Of a stretch of 64,000 bases of DNA, positions 1 through 7,284 are shown one piece after another; positions within the stretch are counted from its first letter, which is position 1; the number at the start of each line of letters is the position of its first letter. The notes under the pieces are model-generated. The model searched no databases and was not told the origin of the DNA. It saw nothing but the letters and a program-made list of their open reading frames with translations. This DNA comes from Streptomyces sp. 846.5 (GTDB lineage: Bacteria > Actinomycetota > Actinomycetes > Streptomycetales > Streptomycetaceae): positions 1 to 64,000 of the forward strand of contig NZ_SOBN01000003.1 in the NCBI RefSeq assembly GCF_004365705.1. The letters are read 5' to 3'. The translations under genes and the position numbers were made by a program.

Positions 1-267
1 CCACCCTCGCCTGCTCGATCACCCCGCGCAGGAACACCCGCTGGGCCGCCTCGTCGAGGTGGTGGGTCACCACGTTCGGGACGGGGGGTAAGGCGCGCGG
101 ACGGCGGCGGCGTGCTCCGCGACGGTCTCCTGGTCGGAGGAGTCCAGGACCAGCAGGTGGACCTCGACCTCGAAGTGCCCGGCCGCGTAGGCCGCCTCCT
201 GGTGCACGGCCGCGATCGTTCCGGCGCAGGCCCGGTCGGTGGGCAGGGTCAGACAGACACGGCGCAT
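1..267 (-). pseudogene. 5' part of an unidentified gene (possibly DUF6271-type), frameshifted and cut by the window edge
   Basis: Reading from 267 leftward the product starts MRRVCLTLPTDRACAGT and continues in frame for about 60 residues to a conserved-looking DSSDQETVAEHAAAV stretch. It then meets a stop at 67. A one-base shift near 88-95 restores an open frame (LPPVPNVVTHHLDE and onward) that runs off the left edge, so one base is probably missing in the GC run there. The start overlaps the end of the dioxygenase-like gene by 19 bases, which suggests translational coupling. The N-terminus looks like the first beta-alpha unit of a glycosyltransferase-like fold and recalls Streptomyces proteins annotated DUF6271, but that is a weak recollection. 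Function unknown. Confidence 0.55.
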
Positions 268-1347
268 GCGTGGTCTCCGTTCGTGAGTTCGGACTCGGCG
301 GCTTCGGACTCGCCGGCTTCGGACGTGCGGTTGCTCCAGGAGTCGAGGCCCAGCAACTTGCGGCCCAGCTCGTTCAGTTCGGCCGGTCCGTAGCGCAGCG
401 ACTCGTGCTTGACCGCGTCGCCGACCAGGGTCCCGTTCCAGTCCGGTGTGCTGAGGTGGCGCCAGGAGTCGATCCGGGAACGCCGCAACTGCTGGTGCGA
501 CTCCAGGGCGGGCATCATCGACAGGTACTGCACCGCCCGCACCCCGTTCGCCGAGGTGTTGCGGGCCACCCCGTGGGCCAGCAGACCGTTCCAGATCAGC
601 AGGTCCCCGGCGTGCAGTTCCGGGCGCACCACCGGCATCAGCGCGCGGTCGACCCGGGGCCGGATCGGGTCGCGGTCCGCGGGCTGCGCCGTCTTCCAGC
701 GGTCGAACTGACGGAAACAGCTCGGGGTTGCACTGGAACCCGCCCTCGTCGAGGGTGGTGTCGTTGAGGGCGATGAGCCCCTGCACCCGCTGCGGCAGCA
801 CGCCGAGCGAGGTGTCGACGTCCCAGTGCAGCTCGATGTCGAAGCCCCGGTCGGTGGGCGCGATCAGCAGCCGGTCACGGTTCCTGACGTTGGGCGGGTT
901 GAGGTTCAGCCGGTCCAGGCTGACCCACAGCTCCTCGCAGCCCCACACGTCCGCGAACGCCTCGTAGACGCGCCGGGTCTGCCGGCTGTCCCAGATCAGC
1001 TGGTGCTGGTAGGCCTCGACGAAGCCGTAGATGTGCAGTTCACGGTCCAGGTCGGTGCGGTACGGGCGGTCCTCGTACCAGGTGTCCGGCCGGTCGGGGT
1101 CCAGTCCCTGGAAGTCCCAGGCGAAGTCCAGCAGGCGCGCGGCAGCGGCGGCGGGGATCGCCTGCCGCACGATGACGTAGCCGTAGGTCTGCCAGAAGGC
1201 GAAGTCCTCCGGGGAGAGGACCCGCAGCGGGCGCGGGCTTTCGAGGTCCCGCAGGGGGGTCAGGGCCAGGTACTTCTCGCCGTCCGAGCTGAAGTACGGC
1301 AGGTCGGAGGCGGCTCGGTACAGGTAGGGGTCATCAGGCATCGGCAT
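249..1347 (-). pseudogene. phytanoyl-CoA dioxygenase (PhyH)-like protein, one frameshift
   Basis: PhyH-type Fe(II)/2-oxoglutarate oxygenases hydroxylate small molecules and are common tailoring enzymes. I chose the ATG at 1347 because GGAG lies six bases upstream. The N-terminal frame shows the metal-binding HWD (in ELHWDVDTS) and the double-stranded beta-helix core through GGFQCNPELF. One extra A near 714-717 then shifts the frame. The downstream frame resumes as FRQFDRWKTAQ and continues through DLLIWNGLLAHGVARN, which supplies the distal histidine and the Arg that binds 2-oxoglutarate. Removing that base gives a full-length protein of about 365 residues. The intact motifs in both halves argue for a recent indel or a sequence error. 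It probably forms an operon with the gene starting at 267. Confidence 0.75.
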
Positions 1348-1841
1348 GGGTCGCTCCACGGAATCGACACGGAATCGGCATGGGTGCGAGGCGCCGGGCA
1401 GCCCACGACGGGCTGACGCTGCGGCGGGTCATGCGCGGGCAGTACGAGAGGACGAACAAGGGGGACAGACAGGGGGAGGCCGACAGAGGCTCGGAGGGAC
1501 TCGGATGTCGCGCAGGCCGGCTGCGCGCTGGTCAACCTGGAGAAGTCGGGATCTTCGCGGGAGCGGCACGCTGCTTGTCTTCCTCTGGTCCAGTGCCGTC
1601 TCGTTCTTCACTCGGTGAACTCCCGCCCCACCAAATTGGACTAGACAAGTGGTCACGTCAACAGCTGGCTCAAGGAGATTGCGTGTGCAAGGTGTCATGG
1701 ATATGCAAAGACCATGCGCAGGCGCAGGTCAGCGCGGGTGCTGCGGTGAGCTGCGCGGTTTCAGGCCAAAAGTCCAGGTCAGTGGCTTGATCGGGGTCCC
1801 CTTGACAGCCTCGCGCGACCCGGGACACCATCCCCTCGTGA
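1348..1841. other. intergenic region with no convincing gene
   Basis: About 490 bases lie between the dioxygenase-like gene and the end of the XRE regulator, both on the minus strand. No reading frame here has coherent composition or a family signature. The one notable element is a palindrome at 1635-1650 that resembles a DasR-type operator and is listed separately. The region would hold the promoter of the dioxygenase-like gene. Given the indel density just to its right, a damaged short gene cannot be excluded. Confidence 0.4.
1635..1650. promoter_or_regulatory. DasR (dre)-like palindrome
   Basis: The sequence ATTGGACTAGACAAGT matches 13 of 16 positions of the dre consensus A(C/G)TGGTCTAGACCA(C/G)T bound by the GntR-family regulator DasR in streptomycetes. 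It lies about 290 bases upstream of the dioxygenase-like start. The match is my alignment by eye; binding is inference. Confidence 0.35.
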
Positions 1842-2740
1842 TCAGTGCGTGTGGTCGACCACCGGCAGGCCAGGGTTGGCCATCAGCCCACGCGATCCGT
1901 GCCGGCTCTCCTCGTCCTCCGGGGTGTACACCACCAGCCGCCCTCGGGCATGCCCATCGAGGTCAGGTTGGTCGCCGACATCCGCACCTCGCCGACCGCC
2001 GCCATGCGGAAGATCTTGTGCCGGGTGGAGTGCGCGGCCACGTCCTGCTGCGCCCAGAGCCGGGCGAACTCCGGACTGGCGCCGATCAGGTCGCGGATGA
2101 AAGTCCTCCCAGTAGGGTTCGCCGACATGCTGCCCGTAGCCGGAGCGCAGCACCGCGAACCATCCGCGGCAGCTCCTCGGCGCCGGTTGACGAAGGCGTT
2201 GCAGCACTCCGGGATGGTCGCGGTGGACCACATGGTGTTGTGCCGTCCGTCGGTGCGGGTGACGCCGGGGAACAGCCGCCTCGTAGGCGGCGTTCCAGCG
2301 CAGGATGTTCGTAACGGGCGCTGGTGATCGACGCGGGGAGCGGGGACAGCGCGTCCAGGATGGTCTTGCATCTCCGGGCTCAGCGGGCAGGAGTCCATCA
2401 CGGGGAGGGCCGGCTGCAGCCCGGCCAGGGTGAAGAGATGGCTGGGTCTCCTCGGCCGTCCAGCTTCAGCGTGCGGGCGATCGCACTGAGCACCTGCTCG
2501 CTGGCGGTTGATCGGACGTCCCTGCTCCAGCCAGGTTGTACCAGGTGACACCGACACCGGCGAGCTGCGCCACCTCCTCGCGCCGCAGTCCGGTGGGTGC
2601 GGCGGCGCAGGCCCGGGCCATGCCCACGTCCTCGGGGGTGACCCGGGCCCGGCGGGCCTTGAGGAAGGCGGCGAGCTCGGTGCGGTCGCGGGGCGGCGGC
2701 CGAAACGGTTGCTGACAGCTGCGTCGTCCATCACGCTCAT
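1842..2740 (-). pseudogene. XRE/MmyB-like helix-turn-helix regulator with about twelve indels
   Basis: Pieced together across frames, the product reads MSVMDDAAVSNRFG, an HTH with GLRREEVAQLAGVGVTWY and WLEQGRPIN, then a ligand-binding half with LFTLAGLQPALP, WEDFIRDLIGASPEFARLW and HKIFRMAAVGEVRMS. This is the usual order of Streptomyces XRE regulators with an MmyB-like C-terminal domain, which commonly repress a divergent MFS or oxidoreductase gene. Single-base shifts occur near 2699, 2534, 2504, 2456, 2441, 2367, 2310, 2280, 2182, 2160, 2101 and 1942; most are insertions. No stop codon arises within the correct frame of any segment. It is divergent from the efflux gene at 2823, its likely target. 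Confidence 0.75.
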
Positions 2741-2773
2741 GGGTTCATGGTGGCGCATTCGGCGGAGCCGCTG

Positions 2774-2817
2774 ACAGGTACTCCCAGTACCAGTATCGGC
2801 AGGCTCTAACTACCTGT
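2774..2817. promoter_or_regulatory. operator region between the XRE regulator and the efflux pump
   Basis: A perfect inverted repeat GGTACT-CCC-AGTACC occupies 2777-2791. A second pair, ACAGGTA at 2774-2780 and TACCTGT at 2811-2817, is also exactly inverted. Both lie in the 82-base gap between the divergent starts, where autoregulatory XRE proteins usually bind. The second half-site ends five bases before the efflux ATG. Confidence 0.5.
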
Positions 2818-2822
2818 ACCGG

Positions 2823-4313
2823 ATGACCGCCACGATAGTTCGCATGGCCGATACGCAGATCACTCCTGACAGCACAACCTCTGCCTCCACCAAGCCAGTT
2901 TGGCCCAGCACCCGCGGTGCTTCGCCACCCGCGCCGTCCCGGCCCGGCCTGCTGCTGGCACTGATCCTGGTCGGCCAGTTCATGGCCGTCCTGGACGTCT
3001 TCATCGTCAATGTGGCCACCCCGGTCATCCGCACCGATCTGCACGCCTCCGGGGCCGCTCTGCAGCTGGTCATCGCCGGTTACACGATCGCCTACGCGGT
3101 CCTGCTGATCACCGGCGCGAGGCTGGGGGAGCGGCACGGCTTCAGCCGGGTGTTCCGGTTCGGGGTCGCCTCCTTCACGCTGGCCTCGCTGGCCTGCGGC
3201 CTGGCGCCCGGGGCCGACTCGCTGATCGGTTTCCGGATCCTGCAGGGTGTCGGCGCGGCGCTGATGGTGCCGCAGGTGATGAGCCTGATCCAGCGCACCT
3301 TCGAGGGCCCGGCCCGGTTGCGCGCCCTCGGCGGCTACAGCGCGGTGATCGCCGGCGCGGGGGCCGTCGGCCAGGTGCTCGGCGGGGTCCTGGTCAACGC
3401 CGACCTGTTCGGCTCGGGCTGGCGGCCGGTGTTCCTGGTGAACGTCCCGATCGGGGTGCTGCTGCTGGTGGCCGGACGCAGGCTGCTCCCGGCGATCCCG
3501 GGCAACCGCGAGCGCAAGCTGGACCTGGCCGGCCTGGTCACCCTCGCGGCGGCCCTGGGCCTGCTGGTGGTGCCGCTGGTGATGGGCCACGAGGAGCACT
3601 GGCCGGCGTGGGGCTGGGTGATGCTCGGCGCGAGCGTGCTGCTGTTCGCCCTGTTCGGGCTGGTCGAGAGCCGGGTGGCGGCGCGCGGCGGCAGCCCGCT
3701 GATCCGCGGCCGGGTGCTGCGTTCGCCGGGACTGCTCACGGCCGGCTCGGCGCTCTTCCTGATCATGTGCTGCGTCGGCAGCTTCATGTTCGCCATGGCG
3801 ATGCACGTCCAGGCCGGGCTCGGCCTGAGCCCGCTCGACGCCGGGCTGGTCTTCCTGCCGATGTCGTTCGGCTTCGGGATCTCCGGGATGTACTGGCAGC
3901 GGCTCCCGCAGCGGCTGCACCGGCAGCTCCCGGTCGTCGCCCTGGCGCTGTGCGCGGTCGGCTACGCGGCGGTCGGCCTGCTGCTGAGGGACGGACAGCG
4001 GGTCGGCGCCGCCGTCGAGATCGTGCTGCTGCCGCTCGGCCTGATCGGCGGCTGCGCGTACGGCCCGCTGATGGGCCGCGCGCTGGGCCGGGTCGCCCCG
4101 ACCGACGCGGCGGACGCCAGCGGCGTGCTCGTCACGATGATCCAGCTCGGCAGCGTGGTCGGCGTCGCCACCCTGGGCACCCTCTTCGTGAGCCAGGTGA
4201 GCTACCCGGCGGCAGCCTCGACCTCCGGACACGCCCTGGCGACCACCGCCGCGGGGGTCGGCATCCTGATGCTCATCGGAGCGGTCCTCGCAGGTCGGAG
4301 GCGTGACAAGTAA
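2823..4313 (+). CDS. MFS efflux transporter, DHA2 (EmrB/QacA) family
   Basis: A proton-driven drug or metabolite exporter of the inner membrane with about 14 predicted transmembrane helices in 496 residues. The N-terminal tail of about 40 polar residues is followed by motif D1 in LDVFIVNVATPVI, motif A in GARLGERHGFSRVF and motif C-like GAVGQVLGGVLV, all in the usual DHA2 order. The ATG at 2823 has no clear ribosome-binding site, and a second ATG at 2844 is possible; the transcript may be nearly leaderless. It is divergent from the damaged XRE regulator and separated by paired inverted repeats, so it is probably induced when that regulator is released. The substrate cannot be inferred. Confidence 0.93.
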   Translation: MTATIVRMADTQITPDSTTSASTKPVWPSTRGASPPAPSRPGLLLALILVGQFMAVLDVFIVNVATPVIRTDLHASGAALQLVIAGYTIAYAVLLITGARLGERHGFSRVFRFGVASFTLASLACGLAPGADSLIGFRILQGVGAALMVPQVMSLIQRTFEGPARLRALGGYSAVIAGAGAVGQVLGGVLVNADLFGSGWRPVFLVNVPIGVLLLVAGRRLLPAIPGNRERKLDLAGLVTLAAALGLLVVPLVMGHEEHWPAWGWVMLGASVLLFALFGLVESRVAARGGSPLIRGRVLRSPGLLTAGSALFLIMCCVGSFMFAMAMHVQAGLGLSPLDAGLVFLPMSFGFGISGMYWQRLPQRLHRQLPVVALALCAVGYAAVGLLLRDGQRVGAAVEIVLLPLGLIGGCAYGPLMGRALGRVAPTDAADASGVLVTMIQLGSVVGVATLGTLFVSQVSYPAAASTSGHALATTAAGVGILMLIGAVLAGRRRDK

Positions 4314-4344
4314 TTGGTGGGGCGCCTTCCCGACCGTGTACAGT
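4314..4344 (+). promoter_or_regulatory. candidate promoter of tRNA-Ala
   Basis: TTGGTG at 4314-4319 and TACAGT at 4339-4344 are separated by 19 bases. They lie about 50 bases before the tRNA and just after the efflux stop codon. The spacing is slightly long for a HrdB-type promoter. Confidence 0.35.
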
Positions 4345-4394
4345 GAGACACGTCGCGAGCGGGACCGGAGACGGGACCCCCTCGGCGGCGGTCC

Positions 4395-4467
<73 letters not shown>

Positions 4468-4472
4468 CAGTG

Positions 4473-4504
4473 GATCCCGTCCGGTCGAGAGACCGGGCGG
4501 GATC
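4473..4504. terminator. stem-loop terminator between tRNA-Ala and the HTH gene
   Basis: Fourteen-base arms at 4473-4486 and 4491-4504 pair fully with one G-U wobble around a GAGA loop. They follow the tRNA by five bases. The convergent HTH gene ends ten bases further on, so it may serve both strands. Confidence 0.75.
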
Positions 4505-4513
4505 TTGTCGTCG

Positions 4514-4747
4514 TCAGGATGCCTGCGAGGCGGGTACGTTCTCGCAATCCTCGGTGGCGGCAGTGAGCGCCTGCGACAGTTGACCGATCTCGGTCTCACT
4601 CAGCCCCATCACTCTGGCGATGCTCGCCGGTGCCGCCCCTGCCTGGAATGCGCGGACCGCCAACTCCCACAGCTCCTCCTTGTGCTCGCGGGTGCGCAGG
4701 TGGATCTGCGCCAGCAGGGGGATGGCTTCGACGGTCTCGATTGGCAT
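4514..4747 (-). CDS. small helix-turn-helix protein of 77 residues
   Basis: The protein begins MPIETVEAIPLLAQIHLRTR and carries a sigma-region-4-like HTH over residues 37-60 (AGAAPASIARVMGLSETEI). No other domain is visible. AAGATGGGG lies a few bases before the ATG. It may be a small DNA-binding regulator or a component of a phage-like or differentiation switch; I do not recognise a named family. It heads the accessory block 4.5-9.6 kb. Its upstream region has an 18-base inverted repeat overlapping a plausible promoter (4870-4908), so it is probably controlled by a dedicated repressor or by itself. Confidence 0.7.
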   Translation of the reverse strand: MPIETVEAIPLLAQIHLRTREHKEELWELAVRAFQAGAAPASIARVMGLSETEIGQLSQALTAATEDCENVPASQAS

Positions 4748-5010
4748 GTCCCCATCTTCTCTGCTCGGCGGTTGAGGGGGAAGTGGGTGCGAGTGCTTGT
4801 CTCAGATTCACCCTGGTGGGGGGTGGCAGTGCATCGTCGTTCATGCATCCTGCTCGGCAAAGGGTGAATAAATTAGGCAAAGTAGCAGTAAAGTCACCCA
4901 GGTGACTTATGGGATTCATGGGTCAAAAAGGGACAATCTCGTTCGATGCCGCATTTTGCTGCTTCCCCTCTGGGGCTGGTGAAGATCGTAGGCTAAGATT
5001 GGTCGGTACT
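4748..5010. other. AT-richer intergenic stretch
   Basis: The bases between the small HTH gene and the peptide promoter are visibly richer in A and T than the rest of the window, especially 4855-4965. No gene is supported on either strand. The stretch holds the inverted repeat at 4891-4908, described separately. Such composition suggests regulatory DNA or horizontally acquired sequence. Confidence 0.5.
4870..4908 (-). promoter_or_regulatory. candidate promoter and operator of the small HTH gene
   Basis: AAGTCACC (4891-4898), CA, GGTGACTT (4901-4908) is an exact inverted repeat with a two-base centre. On the minus strand GTGACT (4897-4892) and TAATTT (4875-4870) are 16 bases apart and could be -35 and -10 boxes. 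The repeat would then cover the -35 box, as expected of a repressor site. Confidence 0.45.
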
Positions 5011-5039
5011 TATAATGTGTTGCCATGCCCATATGGGCA
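5011..5039 (+). promoter_or_regulatory. TATAAT promoter with a perfect 14-base palindrome
   Basis: A perfect -10 box TATAAT stands at 5011-5016; no good -35 is seen, so an activator may be needed. The palindrome TGCCCATATGGGCA at 5026-5039 starts ten bases downstream, at about +4 of the predicted transcript. It could be an operator or form a hairpin in the leader of the secreted peptide gene. Confidence 0.55.
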
Positions 5040-5080
5040 CGACGGGGCACCCTCGGCCCCACCGAGAGGAGTCAACCAAA

Positions 5081-5260
5081 GTGAAGCGGATTCGGATCGC
5101 GGTCGGAACGCTGCTTGCAGCCGGAGCTGCGGTTGTCGGCGTGTCCCTGGGTGTGGTTGCCCCAGCCGCCTCCAGCTTGGGGTCACATGTCACGCATGGC
5201 CAGAGCCATGTTATTGAGGCTGACTCGGGCTGGAACCAGAACGCGTCCTTGCTCAAATAG
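5081..5260 (+). CDS. small secreted peptide precursor, 59 residues
   Basis: The GTG at 5081 is preceded by GAGAGGAG with nine-base spacing. A basic start (VKRIRI) is followed by a hydrophobic core of about 22 residues ending in VVAPAAS, a typical Sec signal peptide with an AxA-type cleavage site. The mature part would be about 27-29 residues, ending HVIEADSGWNQNASLLK. It has no cysteine, contains SHV twice, and has one Trp. No family is recognised. It has its own TATAAT promoter, a palindromic leader and a terminator, and converges on a LuxR-type regulator gene ending 34 bases away. That arrangement and the two further regulator paralogues suggest an exported signal or effector peptide; this role is inference. 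Confidence 0.65.
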   Translation: MKRIRIAVGTLLAAGAAVVGVSLGVVAPAASSLGSHVTHGQSHVIEADSGWNQNASLLK

Positions 5261-5268
5261 CATGGTTG

Positions 5269-5298
5269 ATTGGGGCGACGTGCCGGCGTCGCCCTAAT
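5269..5298. terminator. bidirectional terminator between the peptide and regulator genes
   Basis: Twelve-base arms ATTGGGGCGACG (5269-5280) and CGTCGCCCTAAT (5287-5298) pair with one G-U wobble around a six-base loop. The right arm includes the stop codon of the converging regulator gene, so both transcripts probably end here. Confidence 0.7.
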
Positions 5299-6253
5299 TG
5301 ATTCCATTCGGAAAGCGTTCGTGCAGCAGCCAGCCGAGGCGAATGGCAGAATCCGTGCCGTACTCCTCGTTGATCTCCGCACGAATTCGCGTGACCATCC
5401 GCTCGCTCAGCTGAAGATTCCGGGCTATCTGCCGGGTGCTCATCCCATCGACCAGCATGCGCATCACCGTCAGCAGCGTCTTGTCGATCGGCGCTTCTTG
5501 TCCTGGGCGGGGCATGAAGTCCTCGCCCAATTGCCAGAGCACTTCGAAAATGCGTGCGAGGGCAGTAACGGTCGACGGGTCCTGAATGAAGACCGCTCCA
5601 CTGATGTCGCCGTTGTAGGGAATGATCACGGTATCGTCGATCACGAACTGTCGCTGAGGCAGGTGCGCCAGCGTCCGAACGCCGGCACCTGCTGCCGTGA
5701 CCGCTTCCACGTATGCTTGCGCAGCTGATTGGCGCCGTACTGGAGTCAGGTAGAGCATGCGGACATCGGCACCGCGCCGGACGGCATCGAGATCCCGCCC
5801 GATGACGGACTGCAGCGTCGCTGACGGCCGGGTGGCCTCCGGATGGATGGTCAGCATCCGCTCCTGGCAACTCTCCAGCAGCATGGACAGACGCTGGTCG
5901 ATGGCGGGCGTCCCCGTGACCACCTCGATGGCACCGCTCTGGGACTCCTGGGCGCGCAGGTACTGCTTGGTCAGGGAGGCGGTGGACTGAGGCAGCCGCG
6001 ACACCCACAGCAGATCGCGAACCACTTCCTTCAGCACGCGTGATGACTGGCGTGCTGCGGCAAGCTCGGGGTCTCCGGCGGCCACCACATCCGGAAACTC
6101 CGGGTCGACGGCCAACAGCCCGAACTCCAACAGATAGGCCAGGGCATCCTTGTCGCCGACCAATTGGGTGGCGTCGGCCACAGGCATCTGCCCCTGCTCG
6201 AGCACGAGGCGGTACAGCGCCTCTTCTCGGGGCGTCAGATCGCGCCGTTCCAC
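5294..6253 (-). CDS. LuxR-type regulator with phospholipase-D-like middle domain (paralogue 1)
   Basis: About 319 residues. The N-terminal third (LTPREEALYRLVLEQGQMPV) looks like a winged helix as in TrmB-like proteins. The middle third has the fold pattern of PLD-like sensor domains (VRMLYLTPVRRQ, RQFVIDDTVIIPYNG, VTALARIFEVLWQLGEDF) without an HKD catalytic motif. The C-terminus is a LuxR/FixJ HTH (MSTRQIARNLQLSERMVTRI). I prefer the GTG at 6253, with GGGGAG seven bases upstream, over the GTG at 6268. It lies 56 bases after the deoxyribosyltransferase-like gene and is probably cotranscribed with it. It converges on the peptide gene, sharing a terminator, and may sense the peptide or a nucleotide ligand (inference). 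Confidence 0.8.
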   Translation of the reverse strand: MERRDLTPREEALYRLVLEQGQMPVADATQLVGDKDALAYLLEFGLLAVDPEFPDVVAAGDPELAAARQSSRVLKEVVRDLLWVSRLPQSTASLTKQYLRAQESQSGAIEVVTGTPAIDQRLSMLLESCQERMLTIHPEATRPSATLQSVIGRDLDAVRRGADVRMLYLTPVRRQSAAQAYVEAVTAAGAGVRTLAHLPQRQFVIDDTVIIPYNGDISGAVFIQDPSTVTALARIFEVLWQLGEDFMPRPGQEAPIDKTLLTVMRMLVDGMSTRQIARNLQLSERMVTRIRAEINEEYGTDSAIRLGWLLHERFPNGIN

Positions 6254-6309
6254 CCGCCCGCTCCCCACAAAGGTCTGTCGGCCCGCCGCAGGGCCGCGTC
6301 AGGCTGACC

Positions 6310-6879
6310 TTAGCTGCTGACGGTGGAAGCCGCACCCATCTCGTCCGCGCTCGGCCAGATGGTGTGGTCCGCCCAGTCGAGCGCGGTGACCAGGATCTGC
6401 TGGAGTGCTGTGGCCGACCACGAATTGTCATAGGCGAGCGGGAAGACCGGGCAGACCTCCTCGAGGGACTCCACGAGAGGGTTGTGCTCGACCGCACGGT
6501 CGACGAGAAGGATGATCGGCTTGCGCATCGCGGAGGCCCAGCCGAGTTCCAGGGCGACGCCCGACGACAGCGGTGAGCCGACGCAGGCGACCACCACGTC
6601 GGCGGTCATCACCGCGCGGTGGGTGGAGGGGACACGGGGGCTCTCGGTGGTGCCGCGAGCGACCCAGGACTGGTCGTGGTGCGAGGAGAAGACGCGAACG
6701 CCACTGTTCAGCAAGGCCTCACGCAGGGCGGTCACCCGGGCCCGCAGGGCCAGGGGGAAGACGCCGTCGGCGGGACCGGTCAGGCGCAGGGAGGGAGTGG
6801 CCAGAAATACCCGCAGGAGCTGTGGCTCCACAGCTGCGATCCTGTCGGCTGTGCCGTCCTCGACCAGGTACTCACTCAT
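6310..6879 (-). CDS. nucleoside 2-deoxyribosyltransferase-like protein
   Basis: A 189-residue protein starting at the ATG at 6879, with GGAG seven bases upstream. A Rossmann-like start (LLRVFLATPSLRL) is followed by a helix (RVTALREALLNSGVRVFSS) and then ADVVVACVGSPLSSGVALEL followed by GWASAMRKPIILLV. The last is the family signature (aDxvva, S/D-G-t-a-x-E-l-G-x-A, kPii) and keeps the catalytic Glu. Relatives transfer or cleave deoxyribose on nucleosides; related folds include TIR-like and SLOG nucleotide-binding proteins. In this locus a nucleotide sensor or signal-producing role is as likely as salvage. It is the first gene of an operon with the regulator ending at 5294. Confidence 0.7.
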   Translation of the reverse strand: MSEYLVEDGTADRIAAVEPQLLRVFLATPSLRLTGPADGVFPLALRARVTALREALLNSGVRVFSSHHDQSWVARGTTESPRVPSTHRAVMTADVVVACVGSPLSSGVALELGWASAMRKPIILLVDRAVEHNPLVESLEEVCPVFPLAYDNSWSATALQQILVTALDWADHTIWPSADEMGAASTVSS

Positions 6880-7247
6880 GCTCAGCTCCGTCGAGACAGC
6901 CGACAGCCCCGACCAGGTGGGAAGAACCAGGTCGGAGTGTCGGTGGGACTGGGTAGAGCGGCCGGCGCCGGCGGCCCTTCGGGGGGATGACCAGATCCTC
7001 GCCCGGTGTTCGTACGTGTGTCCAGGTGTTCCCGTCGGCCACCGATGGCATGGCAAGCAATGGCCACATTCGGCCGTTGGCTTCCCCGCAGGCAGTGCGC
7101 CCGATCGTTCAGGGCCGACTGCGGTTGCGGTGACTGGCAAACGCTGGCATGGCACATACTAGCCGCACGAAGGGCATGGACGCGCCAAGTTGGAACGCGC
7201 AATCATCGGGACACACCCCGGGCCGACCCTCCTCGGCGGTCCAGGTA
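6880..7247. promoter_or_regulatory. intergenic control region with repeated TGGCATGGCA motif
   Basis: No gene is supported here. The decamer TGGCATGGCA occurs at 7046-7055 and 7145-7154, exactly 99 bases apart, and GGGCATGG at 7172-7179. The complementary core TGCCATGCC also stands just downstream of the peptide -10 box at 5021-5029. On the minus strand TAGTAT (near 7160-7155) followed directly by the motif resembles the TATAAT-motif arrangement of the peptide promoter. It may drive the 6879-5294 operon. Confidence 0.4.
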
Positions 7248-7281
7248 CGAGGCGCCGCGTCACCCCGGTCGCGGCGCCTCG
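7248..7281. terminator. terminator of the paired-regulator operon
   Basis: Twelve-base arms CGAGGCGCCGCG (7248-7259) and CGCGGCGCCTCG (7270-7281) are exact complements around a ten-base loop. They start four bases beyond the stop of the regulator ending at 7285 (minus strand). Confidence 0.7.
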
Positions 7282-7284
7282 CTT

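Noticed and set aside
1883-2758. intact 291-residue protein as read from one frame
   Set aside because: Only short pieces match an XRE regulator; the conserved regions lie in alternating frames, so the gene is frameshifted.
4748-5080. a CRISPR or phage attachment site in the AT-rich gap
   Set aside because: No repeated spacer-repeat units, and no direct repeat of the tRNA-Ala 3' end was seen downstream; there is no integrase gene.
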